Below, piece by piece: positions 41,806 to 52,989 of a DNA stretch of 64,000 nt. The notes beneath the pieces are model-generated. The model saw nothing but the letters and a program-made list of their open reading frames with translations. It was not told where the DNA came from and did no database searches. The first letter of the stretch is position 1. Each line of letters opens with the position of its first letter. The translations under genes were made by a program, and so were the position numbers. Origin of the DNA: Meridianimaribacter flavus (GTDB taxonomy: Bacteria; Bacteroidota; Bacteroidia; Flavobacteriales; Flavobacteriaceae); contig NZ_SOQZ01000002.1 of NCBI RefSeq assembly GCF_004366715.1, positions 310,001 to 374,000 on the forward strand, given 5' to 3'.

Positions 41806-43343
41806 TAGCCTAACCAACCTTCTCTATCTAAACTTCTATATTGAATAGCCTCAGAAATATGCGCTCCATTTACCGCTTCACTAGCCTCTAAATCAGCAAT
41901 AGTACGTGCTACTTTCAAAATTCTATCATAAGCTCTAGCAGAAAGATTTAAACGCTCCATTGCTGTTTTAAGCAATTGCTTTGAATTATCATCCAAGACA
42001 CAAAATTTTCTAATCTGTTTTGTATTCATTTGCGCATTGTAATGCACATTATCAAACTCTTTAAATCGCTTAGTTTGAAATTCTCGAGCAGCAGTAACGC
42101 GCTTTCTTATATCAACCGAAGATTCACCTTTTCTGTCATCAGATAGTTTTTCAAAAGGTACAGGCGTGACTTCAATATGAATATCAATTCTATCCAATAA
42201 TGGCCCAGAAATTTTACTTAAATACCGTTGCATTTCAGCAGGAGACGAAGTTACAGGAGCATCAGGATCGTTAAAATAACCTCCAGGACTCGGATTCATA
42301 CTTGCCACCAACATAAACGACGATGGATAGGTTACTGTAAATTTAGCTCTAGAAATCGTTACCTCTCTATCTTCTAAAGGTTGACGCATTACTTCTAAAA
42401 CCTCTCTTTTAAACTCAGGTAATTCATCTAAAAAAAGCACACCATTGTGAGATAAAGAGATTTCTCCTGGTTGAGGGTAGCTTCCTCCACCAACTAGCGC
42501 AACGTTGCTTATAGTATGATGAGGACTTCTAAATGGTCGTTGTGACATCAATCCTGTATGCTCTTTTACTCTACCAACTACCGAATGGATTTTTGTAGTT
42601 TCCAGTGCTTCACTCAATGTCATTGGAGGTAAAATACTTGGTAATCGCTTTGCCAACATTGTTTTTCCTGCTCCTGGAGGCCCTATTAAAATAATATTAT
42701 GACCACCTGCTGCTGCAATTTCCATACAGCGCTTTATTCCTTCCTGACCTTTTACATCGGCAAAATCAAACTCAGGGAAATCGAGATTTTTATAAAACTC
42801 TTCCCTTGTGTTTATAATAGTCTGTTCTAAAGCTTCATCTTTATCAAAGTAGTTAATGACTTGTTTGATATTATCAACTCCAAAAACTTTTAAATCATTA
42901 ACAATTGCAGCTTCTTTTGCATTTTGACTTGGCAGAATAAACCCTTTAAAACCTTCTTCTCTAGCTTTAACAGCAATAGGCAACGCACCTTTAATAGGTT
43001 GTAATGTTCCATCTAAAGACAATTCTCCCATTATGAGATAGTCTTCTAGGTTTTCAGCTTTTATTTGATTAGAAGCCGCTAAAATTCCGATTGCCAATGT
43101 TAAATCATAAGCAGAACCTTCCTTACGCAAATCGGCAGGTGACATATTGATAATTATTTTTTTTCCAGGAATTCGATAACCGTTATTTTGAAGTGCAGCC
43201 GCAATACGATAATTGCTTTCTTTAATAGCGTTATCAGGAAGACCTACCAAATGATAACCCACTCCATTATCGACATTTACCTCAACAGTAATGGTTGTTG
43301 CTTCAACACCAAAAACTGCGCTTCCGAAGACTTTTTTAAGCAT
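41805..43343 (-). CDS. YifB/ComM family Mg-chelatase-like AAA+ ATPase
   Basis: 512 aa. N-terminal Lon-S5-like domain ([20 protein letters not shown]), AAA+ core with Walker [13 protein letters not shown], Walker [12 protein letters not shown], and the C-terminal Mg_chelatase_C domain ([21 protein letters not shown]). ComM is a hexameric helicase that promotes branch migration during natural transformation. Full length. Heads the unit with the transporter and pxpABC; the functional link is unclear. Confidence 0.92.
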   Translation of the reverse strand: MLKKVFGSAVFGVEATTITVEVNVDNGVGYHLVGLPDNAIKESNYRIAAALQNNGYRIPGKKIIINMSPADLRKEGSAYDLTLAIGILAASNQIKAENLEDYLIMGELSLDGTLQPIKGALPIAVKAREEGFKGFILPSQNAKEAAIVNDLKVFGVDNIKQVINYFDKDEALEQTIINTREEFYKNLDFPEFDFADVKGQEGIKRCMEIAAAGGHNIILIGPPGAGKTMLAKRLPSILPPMTLSEALETTKIHSVVGRVKEHTGLMSQRPFRSPHHTISNVALVGGGSYPQPGEISLSHNGVLFLDELPEFKREVLEVMRQPLEDREVTISRAKFTVTYPSSFMLVASMNPSPGGYFNDPDAPVTSSPAEMQRYLSKISGPLLDRIDIHIEVTPVPFEKLSDDRKGESSVDIRKRVTAAREFQTKRFKEFDNVHYNAQMNTKQIRKFCVLDDNSKQLLKTAMERLNLSARAYDRILKVARTIADLEASEAVNGAHISEAIQYRSLDREGWLG

Positions 43344-43436
43344 AAAAGATTGGTTTCCTTAAATGTAATAAAAAAAGACAAATAATAAATTGATTAAAAT
43401 TTACTATCATTACTGCATATTTGCATTATATAGACT

Positions 43437-44909
43437 ATGAACACCTCCAAACGTATCGGTTTTATTTTAGGACCTACTTTATTTATTATCATCAAACTTT
43501 TTTTTCATCCAGAAGGCTTATCAAGCGAAGCCAATGCTATACTAGCATCTACATCATGGATTGCAGTTTGGTGGATTACCGAAGCTATTCCTATTGCAGC
43601 AACTGCACTACTTCCTATAGCTTTGTTTCCCTTATCAAACGGTTTGAGTTTAAGTGATACCACAAGTGCGTTTGGTCATAAGTTTGTGTTTTTATATTTA
43701 GGTGGTTTTATTATTGCAATTGCTATTGAGAAATGGAATTTACACAAGCGCATCGCCTTAAACATTATTAACATTATTGGCTCAAACGTTAAGAATATTA
43801 TTCTTGGGTTTATGGTTGCTACAGCGTTTTTATCGATGTGGATTTCCAATACAGCTACTTCTGTAATGATGCTACCTATTGGCATTGCTATCGTCTCTCA
43901 ATTAAAAGATAATCCTGACACAATTGAAGACGAAAACCTAATTTTTGGTAAAGCTTTAATGCTTGCCATAGCTTACAGCGCCTCTATTGGTGGCATTGCA
44001 ACTTTAATTGGCACTCCTCCAAACCTTGTCTTAGCTGGTGTTGTTCTAGATACTTACAACTATGAAATTACATTTTTACAGTGGTTTATGTTTGGGTTTC
44101 CTATTTCAATCTTATTACTTTTTATCTGTTGGAAGTACCTCACCAATTTTGCTTTTACTTTTAAACAGAAAGAATTTCCTGGTGGAAAACAAGAAATTAA
44201 AAGACTTTTAAAAAACTTAGGAAAACTGAGTTACGAAGAGAAAGCTGTAGCCTTTGTTTTTGCCACAACAGCATTTTTATGGATTACACGCTCCTTTTTA
44301 TTCAATACAATATTACCACAACTCGATGATACCATCATAGCAATTATTTTTGCTATAGTCTTGTTTTTTATTCCTTCCAAAGATAAAAAAGAGCAACTCA
44401 TGACTTGGGAAGATGCTGTAAAATTACCTTGGGGAATTATTTTGCTTTTTGGAGGAGGAATGGCTCTAGCAAAGGGATTTGAAACAAGCGGATTAGCACA
44501 ATGGATTGGCAACCAAATGACAACCTTAGTAGGAATTTCATCAATACTAATCGTGTTATTACTTATTGCTGCTGTAAACTTTTTAACCGAAATCACTTCC
44601 AACTTAGCAACCACAGCTATGCTATTACCTGTTTTAGCATCAATGGCAATAGCTGTAGATATGCATCCTTATATCCTTATGGTTGGTGCAGCAGTGGCTG
44701 CATCTTGCGCTTTTATGCTTCCTGTGGCAACACCTCCAAACGCTGTGGTTTTTGGTTCTGGTTATTTGAGAATTCCTGATATGGTTCGTAAAGGCATTAT
44801 AATGAATGTTATATCAATAGTCATTTTAACCTTGTTTGTGTATTTTATGCTGCCTTTACTTTGGGATATTACTGTTAATGGCTTTCCTGAAAGTTTAAAA
44901 GCTAATTAA
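43437..44909 (+). CDS. DASS/SLC13 family sodium-anion symporter
   Basis: 490 aa, about 11-12 TM segments. Two SNT-type motifs of the family: MWISNTATSVMMLPI and EITSNLATTAMLLPV, plus WWITEAIPIAATALLP and GTPPNLVLAG. Likely imports dicarboxylates, tricarboxylates or sulfate with sodium; the substrate is not decidable. Divergent from yifB; the 3' end overlaps the convergent YheT gene by 8 bp. Confidence 0.9.
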   Translation: MNTSKRIGFILGPTLFIIIKLFFHPEGLSSEANAILASTSWIAVWWITEAIPIAATALLPIALFPLSNGLSLSDTTSAFGHKFVFLYLGGFIIAIAIEKWNLHKRIALNIINIIGSNVKNIILGFMVATAFLSMWISNTATSVMMLPIGIAIVSQLKDNPDTIEDENLIFGKALMLAIAYSASIGGIATLIGTPPNLVLAGVVLDTYNYEITFLQWFMFGFPISILLLFICWKYLTNFAFTFKQKEFPGGKQEIKRLLKNLGKLSYEEKAVAFVFATTAFLWITRSFLFNTILPQLDDTIIAIIFAIVLFFIPSKDKKEQLMTWEDAVKLPWGIILLFGGGMALAKGFETSGLAQWIGNQMTTLVGISSILIVLLLIAAVNFLTEITSNLATTAMLLPVLASMAIAVDMHPYILMVGAAVAASCAFMLPVATPPNAVVFGSGYLRIPDMVRKGIIMNVISIVILTLFVYFMLPLLWDITVNGFPESLKAN

Positions 44910-45864
44910 CAGAAGATATAAACTCCAAGGCTCGTTTTTCGTTGTAATAGATGTTCTTCCTATCGATAAACCCAACATGACCTCCATACTTAGGCATTTC
45001 TAAATGTAAATTAGGATTATGTTTAGCCTCTTTAACAGGAAAACATTCTGGTGATAGAAACGAATCGTTTAAGGCATTAATAAGTAAGGTTGGTATTTTT
45101 ATATTTGATAAAAACTGAAGACTGCTGCTCTTCTCATAATAGTCAAAAGCATCTTTAAATCCATGCGCTTTGGAAGTATAAACATCGTCAAAATCTTTTA
45201 AAGTTTTAATTGAATTAAATTCCTTATCACTCAATTTACCAGAATGTTGTGTTTTCTTCTCTTTCAAGTTTTTTAGCAAATGCTTTTTGAAATTATTGTG
45301 AAATAAAATATTATTCATTTTATGTAATTCACCCGAAGACCCTTTTAAACTACAAGGTACCGAAACAGCAATTACAGCTTTAATTTGATTTGGAACATCA
45401 TCGCGTTCTCCTATATATTTTAAAACCATATTACCTCCTAAACTGATGCCTTTTATGTATATACGCGTATATGATTTTTGCTCTAAAACATGTTGAATAA
45501 CCGCCTCTAAATCTTCGGTAGCACCAGAATGGTACGAACGAAATTTTAAGTTTGGCGTCCCACTACATCCTCTAAAATTAACTGCTACAGCATCTATGTT
45601 GTTTGTATTAAACAGTTTAGCAGTTCCTGTAATGTATGGTCGTTGCGCATGACCCTCTAATCCATGCAACAGCACTATAAGTTTATTGGTTTTTTCTTTT
45701 GAAAAACTCCAGTCTAAATCCAGAAAATCACCATCTGGAAGCTGAATTAGTTCCCGCTCTTGAACAACATTTTTAACACGTCGTACCAAACCAGAATACA
45801 CTGTTGACACAAATCCGTTTCTAAAAAAATAAGGCGCTTTGTACTTTGATTCTACTATTGGCAT
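44902..45864 (-). CDS. YheT-family alpha/beta hydrolase
   Basis: 320 aa. Motifs: VLLHGLEGHAQRPYITG, VNFRGCSGTPNLKFRSYHSG, nucleophile elbow KGISLGGNMVLKYIGE, Asp in INALNDSFLSPE, and His in YGGHVGFID. Member of the AB hydrolase 4/EMB8 group, probably an esterase. Three bases downstream of ade's stop region, in the same direction as tilS-ade, so likely the last gene of that operon. Confidence 0.88.
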   Translation of the reverse strand: MPIVESKYKAPYFFRNGFVSTVYSGLVRRVKNVVQERELIQLPDGDFLDLDWSFSKEKTNKLIVLLHGLEGHAQRPYITGTAKLFNTNNIDAVAVNFRGCSGTPNLKFRSYHSGATEDLEAVIQHVLEQKSYTRIYIKGISLGGNMVLKYIGERDDVPNQIKAVIAVSVPCSLKGSSGELHKMNNILFHNNFKKHLLKNLKEKKTQHSGKLSDKEFNSIKTLKDFDDVYTSKAHGFKDAFDYYEKSSSLQFLSNIKIPTLLINALNDSFLSPECFPVKEAKHNPNLHLEMPKYGGHVGFIDRKNIYYNEKRALEFISSVN

Positions 45865-45866
45865 TA

Positions 45867-47489
45867 TTAACTCACTTCTACTGGTGTAAACGTAAATGTA
45901 CTACCATTAAACAATCCTTTATCACTCAACTTTAACGACGGAATCACTAACAACGCCATAAAACTCAAAGTCATATATGGCGCATTTAACGTGCTACCTA
46001 ATTGTTTTGCCATAGCATCTAAAGCTGCATAGTCTTTTCCAATAGCAACACCATCTTTATCACTCATAATTCCTGCAACAGGAAGTGGTACTATTTTTTC
46101 TTCGGAATTGGAAATCGCACAAATACCACCTTTATGTTCAATAACCAGATTAACCGCTTTACAAATCGCTTCATCATCCACTCCAACAGCAATAATATTA
46201 TGCGAATCATGACCTACCGAACTTGCTATAGCTCCTTCCTTAAGTCCGAAGTTTTTTATAAATCCTATTGCTGGACTTTGATTTTGATAACGGTTCACGA
46301 CAGTCATCTTTAAGATATCGTTTTCAATATTTGATATCAAATTTCCATCTTTAAGCAAGCTATCAGCAATAATTTCATTGGTTACCAATTGTCCTTCTAG
46401 CGCTTCAATAACGCGTATTTGTTTAGAAGTTGTTTTAAACTTAAAGTCTTCAACTTGCTTTTTTTCAGTATTAAAATTATTCAACACTTCAAAAGGAGTT
46501 GATTGAATTTTAGATTCACCTTTATCATAAACCAACTCACCATTAATATAGGTTTGAAGGGTTTTAAAATCCTTTAAATCATTGACAATAACAAAATCTG
46601 CCGCATCGCCAACTTTTAGCAAACCTACATCTAAATCATAATGCTCTACAGGGTTTATGCAAGCTACTTGCAGCACTTTAAATACATCTATACCTTTTGC
46701 TACAGCTCTTGCACACAACGTATTGATGTGACCAAGTATTAAATCGTCTGGATGCTTATCATCACTACAAAACATCATGTTTTCAAAATGTTCTGGTAAC
46801 AAATCGATTAGAGCATCGAAGTTTTTAGCTGCACTACCTTCGCGTATTAAGACTTTCATGCCTTTTTGGAGCTTTTCCAAACCTTCTTCAAACGTAAAAC
46901 ATTCGTGATCGGTTGAAATACCTGCGTTAATGTATTTTGAAATTGCTTCACCTCTCAAACCTGGAGCATGACCATCAATGGGCTTATTAAAGTGTTTTGC
47001 CCATTCTATTTTTTTTAGAACCTCAGGATCGTCATTAAGCACACCAGGATAATTCATAAGTTCTGCTAAATACTTAATCTCTGGATTTGCCATCAATTGC
47101 TTAATTCCATCAGAATCTATAACAGCTCCAGCCGATTCAAAAGTAGTAGCAGGAACACATGAAGGCGCACCAAAATTGAATTTAAAAGGTGTTTGTTTCC
47201 CGTTTTCAATCATAAACTCCACACCTTCTACTCCAAGCACATTGGCAATTTCATGAGGATCAGAAACCGTTGCCACTGTACCATGAGTTACAGCAATTCG
47301 CGCAAACTCACTTGGCACTAGCATAGAACTTTCAATATGTATGTGTGCATCTACAAAACCAGGTAGTATATACTGGTTTACGTTATGTGCTTTTTCTTCA
47401 ATAGCTACTATTTTTTCATCTTTAATAGTAATTTCACCTTTAAAGATGCGTCGATTAAGAATATCGACAATTTGTCCTTGTAAAATCAA
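45867..47489 (-). CDS. ade: Adenine deaminase
   Basis: Converts adenine to hypoxanthine plus ammonia (purine salvage). 540 aa. Metal-binding [36 protein letters not shown], the lysine/His region HAPGLRG and [10 protein letters not shown], and the C-terminal [16 protein letters not shown] typical of Ade. Start is TTG 47487-47489, two bases after the tilS stop, with no ATG available. Coupled to tilS. Confidence 0.95.
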   Translation of the reverse strand: MILQGQIVDILNRRIFKGEITIKDEKIVAIEEKAHNVNQYILPGFVDAHIHIESSMLVPSEFARIAVTHGTVATVSDPHEIANVLGVEGVEFMIENGKQTPFKFNFGAPSCVPATTFESAGAVIDSDGIKQLMANPEIKYLAELMNYPGVLNDDPEVLKKIEWAKHFNKPIDGHAPGLRGEAISKYINAGISTDHECFTFEEGLEKLQKGMKVLIREGSAAKNFDALIDLLPEHFENMMFCSDDKHPDDLILGHINTLCARAVAKGIDVFKVLQVACINPVEHYDLDVGLLKVGDAADFVIVNDLKDFKTLQTYINGELVYDKGESKIQSTPFEVLNNFNTEKKQVEDFKFKTTSKQIRVIEALEGQLVTNEIIADSLLKDGNLISNIENDILKMTVVNRYQNQSPAIGFIKNFGLKEGAIASSVGHDSHNIIAVGVDDEAICKAVNLVIEHKGGICAISNSEEKIVPLPVAGIMSDKDGVAIGKDYAALDAMAKQLGSTLNAPYMTLSFMALLVIPSLKLSDKGLFNGSTFTFTPVEVS

Positions 47490-47490
47490 G

Positions 47491-48804
47491 TTATTTTAAT
47501 TCTATTTTAATAATTTTCTTAGTCTTGTCAGTAACTTTAAAACGACTGTCGGCACGTTTACCAATAACCCAAATAATGTAATCTCCGGAGCATAGCAAAA
47601 GTGTGTTTTCCTTGTCTAAGAGCGACATCTTCTCGTCTTTAAAGTATTTGCTTAATTTCTTTTTTCCTTTCATTCCTAACGGATGAAAATAATCGCCTTC
47701 TTGCCAATGTCTTACTGTTAAAGGAAATTTGAGCTTTTTCTTATCTACAAAAATACGATTAGCGTCTTTTCCGAAAATTGCATCAGCTTCATCAAAAAAG
47801 AGAACTCCAGCAGTGGTTTTTATTTTATCGTCACATTCAGAAATTGTTATTACTTGCTGCTTATCTTCAGTGTTTAAATCACTCAACAGTAAGTAATCTC
47901 TATCTTTTATTAAACGATGGGTTTCAGAAAACACTTGCTTACCTGATTGCGCATCTAACAAATTAAATACATCGTTCCACTCGGTAAAACCATATACTTT
48001 TAATAATTCATACAAATAGGCTTTTGGATGACTGAGTTGCTTAATTTCTGAAATCTCAAATTGAATTTCAAACTCTGTAATGTCTTTTATAACCTTATCG
48101 GAAACATCATCTATCCTATCGTCAATTATTGCTTTTGAGTCTTTTAAAAAGGCTTGAGTTTGACTAAAGGTTTGCAATAATTGTGGATTAATATCTTTCA
48201 ACACAGGAATAACCTCATGACGTATTTTATTGCGCAAATATTTTGTGGATGCGTTTGTACTATCTTCTCTCCATTTTAAATTATTGTCGTTGGCATACGC
48301 CTCAATTTCCAAACGTGAAAATGGCAATAATGGTCTAACCGTATTGTTATTTATAATGGGAATTCCAGTAAAACCCTCTAAACCTGTTCCTCTTGTGAGA
48401 TTGATTAAAAAGGTTTCCAAATCATCATCAGCATGATGAGCAGTTAAAATGTAGTCAAACTTAAGTTGTGTTGCTAAGTCATTAAACCAGTTGTAGCGCA
48501 ACTCCCTTGCTGCCATTTGCGTAGATAGTTTGTGCGTTTTGGCATAAGTTTCGGTTTCAAAATTCTGTACAAACACTTCAATTTCTAAATCATCAGCAAG
48601 TTGAACGATAAAATCTTCATCTGCATCGCTTTCTTTTCCTCTTAAATTAAAATTACAATGTGCTAAAGCAAACTTAAAATTAGCAGCACGACATAAGTGC
48701 ATTAACACCACACTATCAATTCCACCAGAAATTGCAATAAGGAGTTTACTTTCTTTTAGAAAAGGAAGATTTTGGATGATATGTTTGTTGAATCTTTCTA
48801 GCAT
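47491..48804 (-). CDS. tilS: tRNA(Ile)-lysidine synthase
   Basis: Modifies C34 of the tRNA(Ile) CAU anticodon to lysidine; essential. 437 aa. PP-loop [62 protein letters not shown], and the C-terminal TilS_C domain with [24 protein letters not shown]. Full length. First gene of tilS-ade-yheT. Confidence 0.96.
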   Translation of the reverse strand: MLERFNKHIIQNLPFLKESKLLIAISGGIDSVVLMHLCRAANFKFALAHCNFNLRGKESDADEDFIVQLADDLEIEVFVQNFETETYAKTHKLSTQMAARELRYNWFNDLATQLKFDYILTAHHADDDLETFLINLTRGTGLEGFTGIPIINNNTVRPLLPFSRLEIEAYANDNNLKWREDSTNASTKYLRNKIRHEVIPVLKDINPQLLQTFSQTQAFLKDSKAIIDDRIDDVSDKVIKDITEFEIQFEISEIKQLSHPKAYLYELLKVYGFTEWNDVFNLLDAQSGKQVFSETHRLIKDRDYLLLSDLNTEDKQQVITISECDDKIKTTAGVLFFDEADAIFGKDANRIFVDKKKLKFPLTVRHWQEGDYFHPLGMKGKKKLSKYFKDEKMSLLDKENTLLLCSGDYIIWVIGKRADSRFKVTDKTKKIIKIELK

Positions 48805-48872
48805 TAGTTTTTAATACCTATTTCAAATATAACAACTTGAAACCTTTAACATTAAACTTTAAGCGGAAATTT

Positions 48873-50171
48873 TCAACTCTCCAACACCTCTCGCATAGCT
48901 TTAGCTTTAATCAAGCATTCTTCATACTCTTTTAAAGGGTCGCTTTTTGCGGTAATTGCACCTCCAACCGAATAGGACACATATTGATTGCTTTGATTAT
49001 ACAAAATACTACGTATCACCACATTAAAATCGAAATCGCCTTGAGGTGTAAAATACCCAACAGCTCCAGAGTATAACCCACGCTTGGTTTCTTCTAAAGT
49101 TTCAATAATTTTCATTGCCGAAATTTTTGGAGCTCCTGTCATACTTCCCATTGGAAATGTTGTCGCTATAACATCTACTGGATGTGTCGTGGATTCAATT
49201 TGAGATGTTACGGTTGAAATCATTTGGTGTACTTGTTCAAAACTGTAGACTTTACAAAGTTCTTTCACCTCTACACTGCCTTTAGTGGCAGTTTGAGACA
49301 AATCGTTTCTTACCAAATCCACTATCATAATGTTTTCACTTCGTTCTTTTTCGTCTTTAGCAAGCTCTGTTTTAAGCCTATCATCTTCGTCTTTATCTTT
49401 TGAGCGTTTAGCTGTCCCTTTAATAGGTTGCGACACAATTGTAGTTCCTTCTTTTTTTAAGTAACGTTCTGGTGATGCCGAAAGTAAATACTTATCGTCT
49501 AATTTTAAAAACGTTGCAAAAGGCGGTTTGGAAATAGCATTAAGCTTGTTATAAATGTTTAAGGGTTGAATTAAAGTGTCTTCAGCATAAAACTCCTGAC
49601 AAAAATTAGCTTCATAAATATCTCCTCTATGAATGTGTTTTAACATGGTATTTACCTTGTTAAAATAGTCGTCTTTGTGGATGCGAAGCTTTATTTTAAT
49701 GTTTTCGGTTTGTGGCTCTTCAACGGTATTTGAAACATCTATAGCATCTATAGTTTTTAAATCGACATCAAGCTCATCGCTAACAAAATTTAAATACCGA
49801 ACTTCAACAACATCATCTTTAAAAAGAAATAGTTTTTTGGGTTGAAAAAAGAACAATTCAGGAAACTGCAAACCGTCAAAATTTCTTGAAGTCAAGTGCT
49901 CAACATCGTTTTTTAAATCGTAAGTTAAATACCCAAAAATCCAATCGTTTGTTTGGGTTTGATAGTCTTTTAATGCTTTAAATGCATTTTCATAATCGGT
50001 TTGAATACTCGTTATAGCATCTACTGCTAAAACTGCATCAAATGTAGAATATTGGGTGTTGAAAGCATTTGTATCTAACCAAACAACTTCACGAAACTGT
50101 TGGCTCCAATGCAATAATTTTTGTTTATATTGCTCAACGTTACTAATGTTTTGCTTGGATATTGTTCTCAA
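48873..50171 (-). CDS. pabB: Aminodeoxychorismate synthase component I / anthranilate synthase I family
   Basis: 432 aa. Chorismate-binding domain in the C-terminal 260 residues: HIHRGDIYEANFCQEF, SASPERYLKKEG, QPIKGTAKRSKD, FPMGSMTGAPKISAMKIIE. N-terminal domain as in PabB rather than TrpE, and no trp genes nearby, so folate (p-aminobenzoate) synthesis is favoured. TTG start at 50169-50171, as no in-frame ATG precedes the domain. pabA/pabC not in the window. Confidence 0.87.
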   Translation of the reverse strand: MRTISKQNISNVEQYKQKLLHWSQQFREVVWLDTNAFNTQYSTFDAVLAVDAITSIQTDYENAFKALKDYQTQTNDWIFGYLTYDLKNDVEHLTSRNFDGLQFPELFFFQPKKLFLFKDDVVEVRYLNFVSDELDVDLKTIDAIDVSNTVEEPQTENIKIKLRIHKDDYFNKVNTMLKHIHRGDIYEANFCQEFYAEDTLIQPLNIYNKLNAISKPPFATFLKLDDKYLLSASPERYLKKEGTTIVSQPIKGTAKRSKDKDEDDRLKTELAKDEKERSENIMIVDLVRNDLSQTATKGSVEVKELCKVYSFEQVHQMISTVTSQIESTTHPVDVIATTFPMGSMTGAPKISAMKIIETLEETKRGLYSGAVGYFTPQGDFDFNVVIRSILYNQSNQYVSYSVGGAITAKSDPLKEYEECLIKAKAMREVLES

Positions 50172-50272
50172 AAGGGTAATTCTTATAAGTTTCCAAATTT
50201 ATTAAGAAACTATCAATTTAGAATAATATAAAAGACTTTACTTAATACTAAACAAAAATCTACTTTTTGCAC

Positions 50273-52960
50273 ATGAACTTAAAGCGCTCTTTTTCAACCA
50301 ACATACTTCTTACAGTATGTTTTGTTTTGGTTTCTAACCTTAGTTTTTCAAATCTAACCCTTTGGGATTGGTATACGTATACAAATACCGATTTGGGTTA
50401 CTCATTAGAGTTACCTAATGAACCAAACTATCAAGATGATTATGATAGTTTTATCATCTATTCCTACAATGACACGAATTCAAAGCGCGTGTATTCCTTT
50501 TTTGCTTTAGACTTAAGAGATCGAAATCAAGACAGTAAACCGAGTGAAATTGTTGATAATTTCACAAACAACATCGTCAACAATCTTAATGGAGAGCTGC
50601 TAGACAAAAAGGAAATAAAATACAGTGGTGGACTCCAATACAAGATACTTGTAAAGATTAATGAAGAAAAACTAATGAGTGCTCAGTTTACTTTACAAAA
50701 TAATATACTGTACTACTTATCGGTTGAAGATTTAAAAGACAGTGTTGACAACAACAATACCAAACGCTTCTTTAATTCGCTTAAAGTTACAAGCGCTAAA
50801 CCTATGGAAGTTAAAGAATGGCTGGATTTTGTGAGTGAAAAAGGTGCATTTTCTATCACTATCCCAGAAGAACCTACTGACTTGTCGCGCGAATATCCAA
50901 ATCCGTTAGAAGAAGATGGTGAACCTTACTATTTATACCTTTATTCTGCACCAGACTATAAAAACGACGATAATTACCTATTTAGATATAACGACCAACC
51001 GCTTGGATATTTTATGGAAGATCCTGCTGGTGGGTTTGAGTCTATGCAAGAAACATTAACAGCAAGAGCTGAACTATTATCACCTCCTAAAACTATATTT
51101 TTAGATGGTAATGAAGGACGAGAATATGAATTATTGCTTGATGGTAAATTTCATACTATCTGCAGAATTTATTTAAGAGGAAACAGAGCCTACCTTTTAC
51201 TAAAGCAAAAACTAAACGAGAAAGAAAAAGCGACTACTGACGATACTTTTTTTAATAGTTTTAAGTTTGAACCATACAAAACTCCTGAGCTTACAACCTT
51301 ACAACCAAGAGGCACAAACTTTGAAGTTCTGTTTTTTGACGACCTTAAAAGAGTCATTGACACTGTTGGTTATGAAAGTACTTATCTTAAAAACTCCAAC
51401 GACTATTTTGCACTCAATGAAATGTCTGGAGGAACGTATCAGTTTGGATACAGCGATTTGAAAGATTATTTTAAAATAGCATCTAAAGATGAGTTTTTTG
51501 AAACCAATATTGACGCTCTTAAATCTTGGAATGACAGTATTATAAAGCAAAAAAACATCAAAGTAGGCAATGAAGATGGTGTTGAATTTCATATTCAAAA
51601 TGAAGGTACAAAGGTGATTACTAAACATCAATTATGGCTTCAAAACAAACGCTTGTTTTTAATGACAGGTTATTTAAGTGACGAAGAACGCGACAGCAAA
51701 CTAACTGACTCTATATTCAATTCGTTTAAAGTCATTTCAAAAGAACCTGAGTTTGATGTATTCAGCTCAAAAACTGATGCAATTTTTAACGACTTACGCT
51801 CAAAAGATTCAATTGTATACAATAATGCACTTGGCGCTTTTGATTATTATGAGTTTGAAACAACCGATATTCCTAAACTCTACGAAGCTTTAAACTACAG
51901 CTACGATTCTCAAGAAAAAACCAATCTTATAAAAGACAAAATAGCTGAACAATTTTCATTGGTTAGCGATAGTAAAACTTTAGACGTTTTAAAAAATCTG
52001 TATACCAATGAAAGCACAAACGATGATTTAAAAGCAACAATCTTAACAATTATTCCAGATTTAGAAAATGATGATGCTTTGAGTGTTTACAAAGATTTAT
52101 TTCTTAATAATCCACCTGTAAATACTGAAAATTACACTTGGGGTGTAGTGTCACCATTTACCGATTCACTTAATTATGCTATTGAAAACTACAAAGATTT
52201 TTCAACCTTAATCAAGCATGAAAAATACCGTTCAGATGTTTTAGATGTATCATTAAACATCCTTCAAGACAGCACAGGTCACAGTAGTTTGGTAAGTGAC
52301 AATATGGAAAAACTGTTTCAGTATATGGAGTCTGATCTTCAAAAATATTTAGAAGAAAAAGATAAAGACGAGTACGACTATTCAATGAACTCATTAATCT
52401 ATTCGTATTTAAACTTTTTAAATAAGTCTTCATACAAGAATGAATTCACCGACACTTTCACCTCTACTCTAGCAAAAGAAAAAGACAATCAATGGTTTAG
52501 CTTACAAGCAACAACAGCACGAATTGTTAACAACTACCCACTTGACAACGCTTTTATTGAAACACAAATGGATAGTTTGTTTTCTAGATACGAAATCATG
52601 GAAGCTTACCACAAAACCAATCAGTTTAATAAAGTTCCTAAAAAATATATTAAACCTGAAGAGTTTGCAAAACTTGCACTTTACAATTATGTTGGCGAAG
52701 ACGAAGGCTATCCAGACACTATGACTGTAGTTGGGAAAATTAAAAATGAAGGTGACGAATACTATGCTATTTCTTTTGGATATGAATACGAAGAAGCTGA
52801 AGGTGAAGAGTATTTAGCCATTGTAGGACCAATAAAAGAAATCTCTCAAAAAACACCATACGAAAGGTACAAATGTTATACTGAATGGGATAGCGTTGAA
52901 AAGGACTGGAAAACACAAACCAAAAACCTTATCCCAAGTTTAATAGAATATGGCTACTAA
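50273..52960 (+). CDS. Large secreted modular protein of unknown function
   Basis: 895 aa from ATG 50273. Signal peptide MNLKRSFSTNILLTVCFVLV. It has three successive modules of about 150-170 residues, each closing with the same strand: RFFNSLKVTS, TFFNSFKFEP and SIFNSFKVIS (ends near residues 175, 335 and 500). The C-terminal 400 residues are mainly helical and look HEAT-like (PKLYEALNYSYDSQEK, KATILTIIPDLENDDALSVYKDLF), without TonB or T9SS sorting signals visible. Probably periplasmic or surface protein. Single gene, divergent from pabB. Confidence 0.65.
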   Translation: MNLKRSFSTNILLTVCFVLVSNLSFSNLTLWDWYTYTNTDLGYSLELPNEPNYQDDYDSFIIYSYNDTNSKRVYSFFALDLRDRNQDSKPSEIVDNFTNNIVNNLNGELLDKKEIKYSGGLQYKILVKINEEKLMSAQFTLQNNILYYLSVEDLKDSVDNNNTKRFFNSLKVTSAKPMEVKEWLDFVSEKGAFSITIPEEPTDLSREYPNPLEEDGEPYYLYLYSAPDYKNDDNYLFRYNDQPLGYFMEDPAGGFESMQETLTARAELLSPPKTIFLDGNEGREYELLLDGKFHTICRIYLRGNRAYLLLKQKLNEKEKATTDDTFFNSFKFEPYKTPELTTLQPRGTNFEVLFFDDLKRVIDTVGYESTYLKNSNDYFALNEMSGGTYQFGYSDLKDYFKIASKDEFFETNIDALKSWNDSIIKQKNIKVGNEDGVEFHIQNEGTKVITKHQLWLQNKRLFLMTGYLSDEERDSKLTDSIFNSFKVISKEPEFDVFSSKTDAIFNDLRSKDSIVYNNALGAFDYYEFETTDIPKLYEALNYSYDSQEKTNLIKDKIAEQFSLVSDSKTLDVLKNLYTNESTNDDLKATILTIIPDLENDDALSVYKDLFLNNPPVNTENYTWGVVSPFTDSLNYAIENYKDFSTLIKHEKYRSDVLDVSLNILQDSTGHSSLVSDNMEKLFQYMESDLQKYLEEKDKDEYDYSMNSLIYSYLNFLNKSSYKNEFTDTFTSTLAKEKDNQWFSLQATTARIVNNYPLDNAFIETQMDSLFSRYEIMEAYHKTNQFNKVPKKYIKPEEFAKLALYNYVGEDEGYPDTMTVVGKIKNEGDEYYAISFGYEYEEAEGEEYLAIVGPIKEISQKTPYERYKCYTEWDSVEKDWKTQTKNLIPSLIEYGY

Positions 52961-52977
52961 GTTTAATGGATTAAGCC

Positions 52978-52985
52978 TATTTTTG
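52978..52985 (+). promoter_or_regulatory. -7 element right before the helicase start codon
   Basis: TATTTTTG fits TAnnTTTG and ends only 4 nt before ATG 52990, so transcription would begin at or beside the ATG (leaderless or near-leaderless mRNA). No TTG lies at the right distance for -33. Confidence 0.4.
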
Positions 52986-52989
52986 CAAC

